Positions 6,650 through 15,674 of a DNA stretch of 64,000 nt are shown here, one piece after another (the stretch's first letter is position 1; each line of letters begins with the position of its first letter). Below the pieces are notes generated by a model, which saw only the letters and a list, made by a program, of their open reading frames with translations, was not told the DNA's origin and did not search any database. Source of the stretch: CAYXTW01 sp964452645 (GTDB lineage: Bacteria; Zixibacteria; MSB-5A5; GN15; PGXB01); contig CAYVMO010000005.1 of NCBI GenBank assembly GCA_964452645.1, positions 1-64,000 of the forward strand. The letters run 5' to 3'. The position numbers and the translations under genes were made by a program.

Positions 6650-7573
6650 TTATTTATTGCCTTCGCGGACCGTAAAATCGAACACATCATTCCGTGAATA
6701 ATGACCGGCCACATCAAAAAGCCATTTTTGCGCCGGGATTTCGTCCAGATTCAGATTGGCATAAAGAATCTCCTGCTGTTCAGAAAGCGGTCCGGCAATA
6801 ATTTCGCCTTTCGGATTGACGACACAGCTATTGCCACGGTTGAGCCATTCTCGATCAGCCGGATAAAACGACTTAAATTCGTATTCATCGGGAATATCTG
6901 TCATTTTCATAGCCTGACAACACCCGATAACGAACATTCCTCCTTCACGGGCGATATGTCTCATGGCGATTAACCACGCCTCCGATGAATCCCAGGTCGG
7001 CGCGATATAAATTTGAACACCGGTGGAGTACATGGCAAATCTGGCCAATGGCATATAATTCTCCCAGCATAATAAACCACCCAGTGTACCGATTTCGGTT
7101 TTAAAACTCGTCAACGTGCTGCCGTCACCGGGCGCCCACATCAGCCGTTCACCGCCGGTCGGGATCAGTTTGCGATGTTTACCCATAATCTCGCCCGTTT
7201 TGGAAATGTACAGAATAGTGTTATAAATGGAAGAATCACTCGCCTCGCTATTGCGCTCGTTGATGCCGATGGCAACATACACTCCGGCCTTTTTTGCAGC
7301 TTCGCATAGCCGCGCGGTAGTCTTATCGGGTATTCGTACCGAATTATCCAAAAGCTTCGTATACAGTTCATTAATTATAACCTTTTTTGCAGCCGGAACG
7401 GTCCAGACCCAATCAGGATAAACCGGAATAAACGCTTCCGGAAAAACCACCAGCCCGGCGCCATTTTGAGAAGCTTCGGCCATATATTTGCACGCCCGTT
7501 CCGCCGAGGCATCTTTGTTCAAAGAAACCGATGGCATTTGCACGGCGGCAATTTTTATTTTTTTAGATACCAT
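6650..7573 (-). CDS. nitrilase / carbon-nitrogen hydrolase
   Basis: A 307-residue cytoplasmic enzyme of the nitrilase superfamily. The triad is visible: Glu46 in VVFPEAF, Lys135 in HRKLIPTGGER, Cys169 in GLLCWENYMPLARF. The CWENYMPLAR context and the following YIAPTWD are those of true nitrilases (EC 3.5.5.1), which hydrolyse organic nitriles to acids and ammonia, rather than of amidase branches. Length and the C-terminal segment (GHYSRNDVFDF) also fit. The ATG at 7573 starts directly at the conserved N-terminal strand KIKIAAVQMPSV. It is transcribed alone, convergent with the GNAT gene. Confidence 0.9.
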   Translation of the reverse strand: MVSKKIKIAAVQMPSVSLNKDASAERACKYMAEASQNGAGLVVFPEAFIPVYPDWVWTVPAAKKVIINELYTKLLDNSVRIPDKTTARLCEAAKKAGVYVAIGINERNSEASDSSIYNTILYISKTGEIMGKHRKLIPTGGERLMWAPGDGSTLTSFKTEIGTLGGLLCWENYMPLARFAMYSTGVQIYIAPTWDSSEAWLIAMRHIAREGGMFVIGCCQAMKMTDIPDEYEFKSFYPADREWLNRGNSCVVNPKGEIIAGPLSEQQEILYANLNLDEIPAQKWLFDVAGHYSRNDVFDFTVREGNK

Positions 7574-7729
7574 ATTTACCTCAATAAAAAATTATTATTT
7601 TCCATATCTTTAACAGGTTTAATATTTCTCAATAATGTTATGAAACATCGCGCGATTTAGCATCAGAAAGTTCAGGCGAACCGGGCAGAAGCTGCGACTA
7701 TACGGAATTGAGTACGAAAAAAAATTCGA

Positions 7730-8449
7730 TTACTTCCGCAAAACATAAATCACCCAGGGGGCGATTTTGGTTTCATTCACCCAACTAAAAGGCTCCGATT
7801 CTTTAGCCAGCGGCTTATGCGTTTTTAATAATTTTAGACCTGCCAGTCCATAAATATCCAGATAAGAATCATGGCTCCAGACGATATCCTCAACTGGCCG
7901 TCGATCGTCGACATCAGTCATGATTATTTTGACTTTATCACCGCTCTTGGCATGCTTGTTTTCGGGGAAATCTTTGGTCGTAAACGAAGCCCATTCATTA
8001 ACATAAATATCCGGGGATGAAACCAGATTAACGATAACACCGCCCGGTTTTAAAATCCTTTTTATCTCAATCAAATTCCGCAGTTTCTTTTCCGCCGTGG
8101 GGATGTTGTCAAAAGTAAAGGCGGATAGTACAAAATCGTAACTATCGCTTTTAATTGGACTCAATTCACCATCAATAATACGAAAATATTCTCCGCCTTT
8201 ATCCTGTGCTCGCGCCCGTCTCAGCATATCTTCGGATATATCAACACCGACCGTCTCGAAACCGAGTCTTTTCAAATATCGTGTCGAACGGCCAGCGCCA
8301 CACCCGAAATCAACCGCCTGTTTGCCGATTATGAACTCGGATATTATTTCGGGCAAATCGCGATAAGCCAGATAATATGTGCCGGGGAATTCCAGCTTCG
8401 CATAAGCTTCGGCGCGTTTGGCATCTTCGTAGACATTGTCAAAGTCCAC
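7730..8449 (-). CDS. class I SAM-dependent methyltransferase
   Basis: Motif I is AVDFGCGAGRSTRYLKRLG, followed by ETVGVDISEDML, IDGELSPIKSDSYDFVLSAF and the KRILKPGGVIVNLV strand: a small-molecule methyltransferase of the UbiE/type 11 kind. The frame opens at a TTG at 8533, three bases after the anti-sigma gene, but without a ribosome site. I prefer the GTG at 8449, which has GGAG five bases upstream and begins right before the conserved-looking segment DFDNVYEDAKRAEAYAKLEF. The product is then 239 residues. It is the last gene of the sigma-factor operon and may be its regulated output. Confidence 0.85.
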   Translation of the reverse strand: MDFDNVYEDAKRAEAYAKLEFPGTYYLAYRDLPEIISEFIIGKQAVDFGCGAGRSTRYLKRLGFETVGVDISEDMLRRARAQDKGGEYFRIIDGELSPIKSDSYDFVLSAFTFDNIPTAEKKLRNLIEIKRILKPGGVIVNLVSSPDIYVNEWASFTTKDFPENKHAKSGDKVKIIMTDVDDRRPVEDIVWSHDSYLDIYGLAGLKLLKTHKPLAKESEPFSWVNETKIAPWVIYVLRK

Positions 8450-8536
8450 GCTGTCTCCACAGTTCGAAATCTTAAGATTTATATGAAAATATCGCGGAGA
8501 TATTTCAAAATCAAGAAGAACCGGCGTTGCCAAAAT

Positions 8537-8932
8537 TTATTTTAATGTTATTTCGGTGGCATCAGATACAGCCAGACCAATCAGACTATCGGGCGCCGGG
8601 GCCGGAGTAACGTATGACGGCGTGACCGATACTTTTTCGCGGAATTCCAGATTCGCTCCCCCGTATCCAATCGCAATACCTAAAATAATAAACGCTGCCG
8701 CCCGAATTATTGAATACCGTATATTTCTCCCGGATTTCCGAACCGGCAAATCCAACCTCGCCCGATGAGATCTTACACTTCCGATAACATCCATATCAGA
8801 ATGTAATTCCCGCAACAAAGCCCGGCATTCGGAGCAGGCCGACAAGTGAGATTCTATATCACCCTGCTCTTTTTTGCCTTCGACCAATTCCAGCGCATAT
8901 TTCAGAAGTAAATCTTCGTTTAAATGATTCAT
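8537..8932 (-). CDS. zinc-finger anti-sigma factor
   Basis: ATG at 8932 overlaps the sigma-factor stop (TAATG) and has AAAGGAG upstream. The N-terminal domain carries the ZAS/zf-HC2 motif H-x3-C-x2-C (His29, Cys33, Cys36 in SHLSACSEC). One membrane helix (IIRAAAFIILGIAIGYGGANL) is followed by a short periplasmic tail with a Pro/Ala-rich linker. This is the classic architecture of a membrane anti-sigma factor that holds its cognate ECF sigma at the membrane. The pairing with the overlapping sigma gene is near certain from context. The periplasmic domain, about 50 residues, is too short to bind a large ligand itself. Confidence 0.9.
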   Translation of the reverse strand: MNHLNEDLLLKYALELVEGKKEQGDIESHLSACSECRALLRELHSDMDVIGSVRSHRARLDLPVRKSGRNIRYSIIRAAAFIILGIAIGYGGANLEFREKVSVTPSYVTPAPAPDSLIGLAVSDATEITLK

Positions 8933-9465
8933 TATAAAACTCCTTTTTCCCGTAACATATCGCGGCACGATTTAACCGCATAAAAGATACGCGACTTCAC
9001 CGTCCCCAATGGTATATTCAATAAGTCAGCGATTTCATCATAACTGTGTCCCGCGTAAAATCGCAGGAGTAATATATCACGATGTTCATTATCAAGATTC
9101 CTTATCACAGATGCCACCATCCGATCCCGTTCATTATTTAGAATATTTTCCAGAGGATTATCTCTCGTTTCATGTCGATCAAGTTCGCTGATTTCCACAT
9201 ATCTGCGATTTCTTTTCGACTCTTTCACCGCCAGACGATAGGCTATCGTGCCAAGATACCCCTGCACCGTTCCGTTACTGTTTCTAACTTTAGCGGCCAT
9301 CGCTTTCACGAACGTTTCCTGCACAATATCATCCGCTGCCGCCGCCGACCCGGTAATAAGCAGCGCCAGCGCCGAAAGACGCGTTTGGTATTTCTCTATC
9401 AGAATGCGCCACGATTTATCATCACCCTGTCGCGCCTTGTTGAAACATAGCCAGTCTGAATTCAC
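8932..9465 (-). CDS. ECF RNA polymerase sigma factor
   Basis: A 177-residue group IV sigma factor. Region 2 spans about 20-90 (DDIVQETFVKAMAAK and GYLGTIAYRLAVKESKR). Region 4 spans about 115-170 with the helix-turn-helix HSYDEIADLLNIPLGTVKSRI. The start is a GTG whose GTGA overlaps the stop of the upstream DUF2723/TPR gene, and its own stop overlaps the anti-sigma ATG. Four genes are therefore translationally chained. Target promoters are unknown; autoregulation of this operon is usual for the family. Confidence 0.93.
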   Translation of the reverse strand: MNSDWLCFNKARQGDDKSWRILIEKYQTRLSALALLITGSAAAADDIVQETFVKAMAAKVRNSNGTVQGYLGTIAYRLAVKESKRNRRYVEISELDRHETRDNPLENILNNERDRMVASVIRNLDNEHRDILLLRFYAGHSYDEIADLLNIPLGTVKSRIFYAVKSCRDMLREKGVL

Positions 9466-10757
9466 TCTTTATCGGATTCCCCGCATTTTACACCCTGATC
9501 CTTACACCATGAATCTATTTCTTTAATATCCGGGGCATAGCAGCTCCAGGCATATGCCATCCTGTATTTGTTTTCTTCCGACAGAAGATTTTCTATATAG
9601 TTTTTATACCAGTGAAATAATCCAAGGCGCAATTCGGGCGCATTTTTTTTTAGCGATTCCAGGTTGGAAGCGATACCAAACGCATAATTGGGAATTATGA
9701 AATTCCCCGCATCCGATTTCGGCGCATACTGTAATCGCCAACCGGTGATGCCTCCAGTACGAAATTCATTTAGCCACACATTATATAACCTGCGAAGTTG
9801 GTCGCCGAAATCTGATTTCGATTCGGTGACCAGAACCGCCAATCCCAAATCGCGGCCGTTTTCATAAAGCTCTTTAAGTTGTTTGCCTATATACATCGTT
9901 TTCGCCAGATATACCGGCCGTCCGGCGATTTTCGCCGATGCGATTATCTTTTTGATAAGCGTATCCCCATATAGCCCGCCGGGCGAGGCCGAATCGAATT
10001 TTCCTTTCTTAATAATCTCTTCACGTAAATTTTCCAATTCATTTTTTTCGATAAAACGAGGTAATCGCTTCTCAATCATATAGATTGGATACCATCGGGT
10101 ATTGAGCAGACTTCGGTTAACAATGGTTACATCCGGTCGAACATTTAAAATCCTTTTCAAGATCCAGATGGGATATGTATCGTTATCCCCATTGGTGAAA
10201 ATAATTGCATTTTCCTCAAGGCCTATCAGGACATTGTAATTGTAATCCATAATTTCTTCGGCAATATCGCCGCTTTCAAGCAGATTCCTCAGGGCAATAT
10301 CGAGTTTCTCGTCATCGCGAGACTCCATATAATAGGTGACCAATGCGAACCAGGGGTCGCTGTATGAGGGATCCAGTCTAACGGCTTCCTCCAAATAATC
10401 TAAACCCTCCGCCTCCTGGGCCATATTACAATATTCAAGCCCCTTGAGATAAAGAATTGTCGGGTTGGCGGGATATTTTTCGACGCCTTTATTTAAAAGC
10501 TTGGAATAATTTTTATCTCCGGCATAGCGGGCGGCATACATCCAGTTGGCATAGGCGTATTCGGACGGATATTCATTGTAATAGTCCTTCCATGAACGAG
10601 CCAGCTTCTTATAACTATCGTCATCATAAATTACCTGACGTTTACTCTTAATCTCTTCGGGCCGAACAATATCTCTGGACAATAACGACCGGCTCAAGAC
10701 AACACAAAAGATTAACGCCAATATTGTAGTGGGGACAAACATATTCCTTGATTGCAT
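9462..10757 (-). CDS. exported TPR protein with DUF2723-like domain
   Basis: 431 residues with an N-terminal hydrophobic segment (FVPTTILALIFCVVLS) acting as anchor or signal. TPR-like helices occupy about 75-160 (YLKGLEYCNMAQEAEGLDYL, EAVRLDPSYSDPWFALVTYY). The next part contains IIFTNGDNDTYPIWIL and VRPDVTIVNRSLLNTRWYP. This pattern is the signature of the soluble C-terminal part of DUF2723 proteins (protein O-mannosyltransferase-like membrane proteins), here without the multi-pass half. It is the first gene of the sigma operon, with AAGGAG upstream of its ATG, and is coupled to the sigma gene by GTGA. A role in sensing the envelope or glycosylation state upstream of the sigma factor is inference. 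Confidence 0.75.
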   Translation of the reverse strand: MQSRNMFVPTTILALIFCVVLSRSLLSRDIVRPEEIKSKRQVIYDDDSYKKLARSWKDYYNEYPSEYAYANWMYAARYAGDKNYSKLLNKGVEKYPANPTILYLKGLEYCNMAQEAEGLDYLEEAVRLDPSYSDPWFALVTYYMESRDDEKLDIALRNLLESGDIAEEIMDYNYNVLIGLEENAIIFTNGDNDTYPIWILKRILNVRPDVTIVNRSLLNTRWYPIYMIEKRLPRFIEKNELENLREEIIKKGKFDSASPGGLYGDTLIKKIIASAKIAGRPVYLAKTMYIGKQLKELYENGRDLGLAVLVTESKSDFGDQLRRLYNVWLNEFRTGGITGWRLQYAPKSDAGNFIIPNYAFGIASNLESLKKNAPELRLGLFHWYKNYIENLLSEENKYRMAYAWSCYAPDIKEIDSWCKDQGVKCGESDKE

Positions 10758-10872
10758 AAGAATTTCTCCTTTTTAATGGATAATCCCGGACCGGCCAAGA
10801 GGTTCAAAAGAAATTTCATGTTTTCTTGGTATATCGGAATCGTTATCAGATTCTCCATTCTTTAAACATTTA

Positions 10873-10889
10873 TGGACTAATTTAGTCCA
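10873..10889. promoter_or_regulatory. perfect palindrome in a divergent promoter region
   Basis: TGGACTAA-T-TTAGTCCA, a 17-bp perfect inverted repeat between the divergent DUF2723/TPR-sigma operon and the FAD oxidase gene. Operator-like in size. On the plus strand it is followed by CTATTTTTT, so a weak terminator is an alternative. Confidence 0.5.
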
Positions 10890-10939
10890 CTATTTTTTAA
10901 TAATTATTCTCTTTTCTGCGTATTTCTACTATTAATAAT

Positions 10940-10977
10940 ATAAGTCGTGAGCCTGAAAATTCAGGCACCCGGCTTAT
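10940..10977 (+). promoter_or_regulatory. long hairpin in the FAD-oxidase leader
   Basis: Two 18-base arms (10940-10957 and 10960-10977) pair at 16 of 18 positions, counting one G-U, around a perfect GCCTGAA/TTCAGGC core. It ends about 16 bases before the ribosome site (AGGGAAGG) of the FAD oxidase. Either an operator or an mRNA leader structure; no known riboswitch consensus was recognised. Confidence 0.5.
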
Positions 10978-11004
10978 CATAACCAAAAAACAGGGAAGGT
11001 AGAA

Positions 11005-12429
11005 ATGAATACTGTAAAAATCGCAAAGACAGACAACGGCCATATAGCTGTCGATGCGCAGAATCTCGATCGCCTGGCGGCCGCTTTCCGCGGTAAATTA
11101 CTATGTGAGGGGGACAATGGCTATGACGAGGCACGAACGATTTGGAATGCCATGATTGACCGTAAACCGGCCATTATCGCTCAATGCGCCGGCGTGGCTG
11201 ACGTTATCGCGGCGGTCAATTTCGCCCGTGAGCACGGCCTTTTGACGGCCGTTCGAAGTATTGGCCATAATATCGCCGGTAACGCCGTCTGTGACAGCGG
11301 CTTGGTGATTGACCTTTCGCCGATGCGATCGGTTAGGATCGATCCCGAGGCCTGTCTGGCCCATGTTGAGCCGGGCGCCACCCTGGGCGATTTCGACCAT
11401 GAGGCTCAGGCGCATGGATTGGTGACTCCGCTGGGGATTAACTCCACTACCGGCGTTGCCGGACTCACCCTGGGCGGTGGATTCGGCTGGCTTTCACGCA
11501 AATACGGCATGACCGTAGATAATCTGGTCGCAGCCGATGTCGTAACCGCTGACGGGCGATTTCTCCGTGCCAGCGAAAAGGAAAATCCGGATCTATTCTG
11601 GGCTATCCGCGGCGGCGGCGGTAATTTCGGAGTCGTTACACGCTTTGAGTTTCGGCTTTATCCGATGGAAACCGCAAGGCTGAGTGGACTGATTGTTTTT
11701 TCCCTGGATGAAGCTACTTCAATCATGAAAAAATACCGCAAATTTGTCGCTGATTTGAGTGATGACACCAGTGTCTGGTTAGTGCTTAGAGAGGCGCCTC
11801 CTCTGCCGTTTCTTCCGGCAAATGTACACGGCACCAAGATTCTTGTCTTTGCCCTTTTCCACGCCGGTGATCCCGACGAAGGTAAAAGAATAATCGACCC
11901 GATACGCGGTTTCGGCACTGTTCTGGGCGAACATGTCGATGTCATGCCGTACACCGAATGGCAGTCGGCTTTTGATCCGTTGCTTACTCCCGGTGCGCGA
12001 AATTACTGGAAATCTCACTATTTTACATCCCTTAACGATGAAACAATCGATCTTGCCGTGCGGTACTCCGCCGAATCGCCTTCGCCCCAGTGCGAAATAT
12101 TTTTCGGCCAGTTGGGCGGTGCGGTAAATCATGTCGCGCCCGATGCTACCGCCTATCCGCACCGTGATATCAGCTTTGTTTTAAATGTCCACGGACGATG
12201 GGAAAAACCGGCCGACGATAAAAAATGCATCGGTTGGGCGCGCGAGTTTTTCCGGAAGACATTGCCGTTTGCCACCGGTGGCGTTTATATTAACTTTATG
12301 ACCGGCGATGAGACTGATCGGATAAGTTCTGCCTACGGCCCAGGTTACGAGCGACTGATAGAGGTTAAAAGGAAATATGATCCGGGAAATATGTTCCGCC
12401 TTAACCAGAATATAGACCCTAATAAATAA
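11005..12429 (+). CDS. FAD-linked oxidase, berberine-bridge family
   Basis: 474 residues with an FAD_binding_4 domain followed by a BBE domain. RSIGHNIAGN (His88) is the site of covalent 8-alpha-histidyl FAD. STTGVAGLTLGGGFGWLSRK is the flavin-binding loop; the second, cysteinyl attachment of bicovalent members appears absent since no Cys stands in that loop. The C-terminal BBE motif is seen in YINFMTGDE and KRKYDPGNMFRLNQNI. Such enzymes oxidise alcohols or sugars, or do oxidative cyclisation, with O2. No signal peptide. It has its own leader with a long hairpin and lies divergent to the sigma operon. Confidence 0.9.
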   Translation: MNTVKIAKTDNGHIAVDAQNLDRLAAAFRGKLLCEGDNGYDEARTIWNAMIDRKPAIIAQCAGVADVIAAVNFAREHGLLTAVRSIGHNIAGNAVCDSGLVIDLSPMRSVRIDPEACLAHVEPGATLGDFDHEAQAHGLVTPLGINSTTGVAGLTLGGGFGWLSRKYGMTVDNLVAADVVTADGRFLRASEKENPDLFWAIRGGGGNFGVVTRFEFRLYPMETARLSGLIVFSLDEATSIMKKYRKFVADLSDDTSVWLVLREAPPLPFLPANVHGTKILVFALFHAGDPDEGKRIIDPIRGFGTVLGEHVDVMPYTEWQSAFDPLLTPGARNYWKSHYFTSLNDETIDLAVRYSAESPSPQCEIFFGQLGGAVNHVAPDATAYPHRDISFVLNVHGRWEKPADDKKCIGWAREFFRKTLPFATGGVYINFMTGDETDRISSAYGPGYERLIEVKRKYDPGNMFRLNQNIDPNK

Positions 12430-12441
12430 CGGGCAAAAGAC

Positions 12442-14004
12442 TCAAAAGTTCGGTCGGTAATCGTATCCCATTCGCCAGTAAAAGTGACCGATTTCTCCGT
12501 CGAAATTGGTAAGGACTTCTTTCTTTATTTCGCTCAAGCCGGAAAAATGACGCGCCACCCAATCCTGTTTCAACTTGTCCTGAGTAAAACTGACCAGGAG
12601 CCCCAGACGTCCTGCAGCCGTCTGGGGTGGTACCCAGTAATTCCACATCAGGCTGTTACCGCCCACAAGATTCTCACCGGCCACTTCGGGAAGAATATCG
12701 TCATCGTCGGAATCATAAAAACTCGCCTCACTGGCCAGCCAATACTTGTCCAGACCAATGACGATTGGTTCGTTACCGGTCTCTGATTCCGTGCGGGACT
12801 TAATTTCCTCAATTCTGTTACCATAGGCTTTCCATGCAATCGGAAACATCATACCGCTACTTTTAGTTAAACCAGGCATCCCGGCAACCAAATATCCGAA
12901 TCCTACGGCGTAGAAAATCAAAAGGGCCGGTGCGGTAATTACCCAGCGCTTCGTCATCGACGGCTTTCTTTTTTGAAAATCCCGGATACTGATCCTCGAA
13001 ATCCTCGCTGCTATCAGCGGCAGAATTGCCAGCCATACCTGACCGGTCCAATTTAATTTTGGTTGCCCCTGGATACTGTGAATTACAAATGCGGCCAACG
13101 GGACCAGGGTGAACGTTACAAGAAACAGGTTTTTACGATGTCGAAGTGGAACCGTTTTACGGATTCTCACCCTGTTTTTCCAGAGTTCCTGAAAGACCTT
13201 TATTACTTCATATACGCCGAGCGGGGTTATCAGGACAAAAATGCTGGCGATCAGAATGTGAAGACTAAAATCTATCCCGCCTGACCACCGACGAGTTCCC
13301 TGGAAGGCAAACGATACCCATTCGTGCCGGGCATTCCAATACACGACCGGCATAAACAGCACCAGGCCAAGCAACAAAGCGATATATGGCTGAGGTTTTT
13401 TGAGCCACTGACGAGAATCCCTGTCGATGATCAGATATACCAGCGCGGCAGGCATAATTAAACCCATCGTGTATTTAGAGAGCAATCCCAGACCCAGACA
13501 GATTCCGGCTCCATACCAGGCAGGCAGACGTCTGCCGAAAATAGCCCTTTCCAGGAAATACAGACAACCTGCCCAGAAAACATAAAATGGCGCATCCGGC
13601 GTCATCAAGAATCCAATCGACATGTATATTGGCAGCGCTACAAGAAGCAAAAGCACAGGTTTGCCAATCTCTTTACTGAAAACATTTTCCGCAAAGCGGT
13701 ACATGAAAAAGGCAAAAACGAACCATCCAAGAAACGCCGGTAATCTCACCGCAAATTCACTCTTGCCGAGAACCGATTCGGATATATAGTTGAGCCACGC
13801 TACCATCGGAGGATGGTCAAGGTATCCGATATCAAGATGCTGGGCGTAATTCCAGTAGTATGCTTCCTCCGGCAGTAAATCCAGAAAACTGATAAAAGCA
13901 AACCTTATGGCTACGCCCAGCCCGATGATCAGCCACAGTCTGTCGAGAGTGAAACGACTAAATAAGCTGCTTGCTGCACGATATTCCCTGACTTCCTGGT
14001 TCAT
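12442..14004 (-). CDS. GT39/ArnT-like integral membrane glycosyltransferase
   Basis: A 520-residue multi-pass inner-membrane protein. The first periplasmic loop holds the acidic motif LLPEEAYYWNYAQHLDIGYLD followed by HPPMVAWL, as in PMT_2/ArnT-type transferases that use a polyprenyl-phosphate sugar. A further loop contains FLMTPDAPFY and LLSKYTMGL. About ten hydrophobic helices precede a C-terminal soluble part of some 130 residues (IVIGLDKYWLASEASFYDSD). It likely moves a sugar from lipid carrier to lipid or protein in the periplasm. The acceptor is unknown. It converges with the FAD oxidase gene, leaving only 12 bases between them. Confidence 0.88.
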   Translation of the reverse strand: MNQEVREYRAASSLFSRFTLDRLWLIIGLGVAIRFAFISFLDLLPEEAYYWNYAQHLDIGYLDHPPMVAWLNYISESVLGKSEFAVRLPAFLGWFVFAFFMYRFAENVFSKEIGKPVLLLLVALPIYMSIGFLMTPDAPFYVFWAGCLYFLERAIFGRRLPAWYGAGICLGLGLLSKYTMGLIMPAALVYLIIDRDSRQWLKKPQPYIALLLGLVLFMPVVYWNARHEWVSFAFQGTRRWSGGIDFSLHILIASIFVLITPLGVYEVIKVFQELWKNRVRIRKTVPLRHRKNLFLVTFTLVPLAAFVIHSIQGQPKLNWTGQVWLAILPLIAARISRISIRDFQKRKPSMTKRWVITAPALLIFYAVGFGYLVAGMPGLTKSSGMMFPIAWKAYGNRIEEIKSRTESETGNEPIVIGLDKYWLASEASFYDSDDDDILPEVAGENLVGGNSLMWNYWVPPQTAAGRLGLLVSFTQDKLKQDWVARHFSGLSEIKKEVLTNFDGEIGHFYWRMGYDYRPNF

Positions 14005-14357
14005 CGTAAAAATATCCGAATGAGAGTCTAAGGCTTTACCGGCTCCAATCCTTTCCGAAAAGAAAACATTGCGCCATTTTCCGGTACCCGATCAAATGCC
14101 TTTGAAATCACCACTGGAGCCGAATTAAATTCGATAAATGTCATCTCCCTAAAAATATAAATCCCGGTAAATAAAAGGCAATAAAATTTAATCGTTGCGG
14201 ACAGGAGTAATAGACACCTATTTGATTTTTATTTAGGCTAACTGCACCAGACCTGTCCGGCAGGAATATTACTGGCCTTAATAAGCAAAAAATTGTATAA
14301 TAACCCGTTACTGACTTCTCGCTCCGGTTTGGTGACCCCGAGAAGAGAAGATGCACT

Positions 14358-15590
14358 ATGGATGGGAATAGAATCGGACAATATCTGGGAATCAATCGCG
14401 GCGTTCTGGCGCTGTCGATGGCGCGACTGGCCGACGCACTGGGAAACAGCATCCTTTTTATTGTCATTCCTCTCTACGTGGCTCAATTACCTCATCCGAT
14501 TTTCAATCTTCCGGTTCCGGTCCTGGTGGGGATTCTGATTTCCATTTATGGCTTGGTTAATTCCAGTTTGCAGCCCCTCACCGGTGCTCTTTGCGACCGT
14601 TTCGGGAGACGCAAGCGACTTATTCAAATTGGTCTGGGTCTGGTCGGTATGGCGACTCTATGTTATACTTTCGCGAACCGCTATCTTGACCTTCTGGTTT
14701 TGAGAACAGCCCAGGGAGTGGGACTGGCGCTCACCATCCCCGCGTCAATGGCATTGATGTCTGTTCTTTCGAAGCGAGAGACACGCGGAAGCTCGATGGG
14801 TGTCTACTCGACACTGCGAATGGTCGGATTCGCGATCGGTCCATTGATCGGAGGCTTTTTCCAGGTTCATCTCGGTTTTAACGCCGCGTTTTACGCCGGC
14901 GCGTCTTTTGTATTTCTGGCGGTATTGCTGGTGCAACTCTGGATTAAAGATACTCCGATCGAGACGAGGAAGAAAAGCGATCCACCGTTCAGGATAATCG
15001 ATCGGTCATTGCTGAATCCGGGAATCCTGAGCGCCGGCATCGCAACTTTTCTGGCAGCCAATGCCTTTTCGATGGTTACTACGTTGGAGAACGAATTCAA
15101 CGCGCGCCTGAATATGAATGCCTTCAGTTTCAGTATTGCGTTTAGTGGTTTAATGATCGGCAGGCTGTTATCCCAGGTGCCGCTGGGTCGGCTTTCCGAC
15201 AGCATCGGCCGGAGACCGCTCGTTATATCGGGGCTGGTGCTGATGGCTCCGGCGACCATTCTACTCGGCGAGGCAACATCGATGCTGCAGTTGACCGCCC
15301 TGCGCATTTCTCAGGGTCTGGCTTCGGCGGCTATTGTCGCCCCGGCCTTTGCGGTAGTCGCCGATTTGTCCAGCGCCGACAGCGCCGGCCGGCAGATGAG
15401 CGTGGTGACGATGGGCTTCGGTCTGGGAATCGCCCTTGGGCCATTGATTGCCGGTCTGCTGGTAGTGGCGTTCTTTGATTTGCCTTTTCTGGTTGCCGGC
15501 GGTATGTCTATCATCGGGGCCTGGATTGTCTATCGCAAAATGCCCGAGACCGCGAAAGGCAAAACCGGACCGATAAATCTGCGTCGGTAG
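14358..15590 (+). CDS. MFS transporter, DHA1-like
   Basis: 410 residues with twelve predicted helices. Motif A is present in loop 2-3 (GALCDRFGRRKRLIQIG) and an imperfect repeat in loop 8-9 (GRLSDSIGRRPLVISG). Motif C-like glycines in helix 5 (GFAIGPLIGGFF) point to a drug/H+ antiporter type exporter. Substrate unknown. It sits alone, with a 353-base non-coding gap on its left (14005-14357) in which I saw no convincing promoter or structure. Confidence 0.88.
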   Translation: MDGNRIGQYLGINRGVLALSMARLADALGNSILFIVIPLYVAQLPHPIFNLPVPVLVGILISIYGLVNSSLQPLTGALCDRFGRRKRLIQIGLGLVGMATLCYTFANRYLDLLVLRTAQGVGLALTIPASMALMSVLSKRETRGSSMGVYSTLRMVGFAIGPLIGGFFQVHLGFNAAFYAGASFVFLAVLLVQLWIKDTPIETRKKSDPPFRIIDRSLLNPGILSAGIATFLAANAFSMVTTLENEFNARLNMNAFSFSIAFSGLMIGRLLSQVPLGRLSDSIGRRPLVISGLVLMAPATILLGEATSMLQLTALRISQGLASAAIVAPAFAVVADLSSADSAGRQMSVVTMGFGLGIALGPLIAGLLVVAFFDLPFLVAGGMSIIGAWIVYRKMPETAKGKTGPINLRR

Positions 15591-15674
15591 CAGGTTCGAC
15601 CATATACTCTCGCTCTTTTCCCTGCGTTAAAACTGACGATCGCTCAATCGAAATTCCCAGCGCGAAAAATTCCA

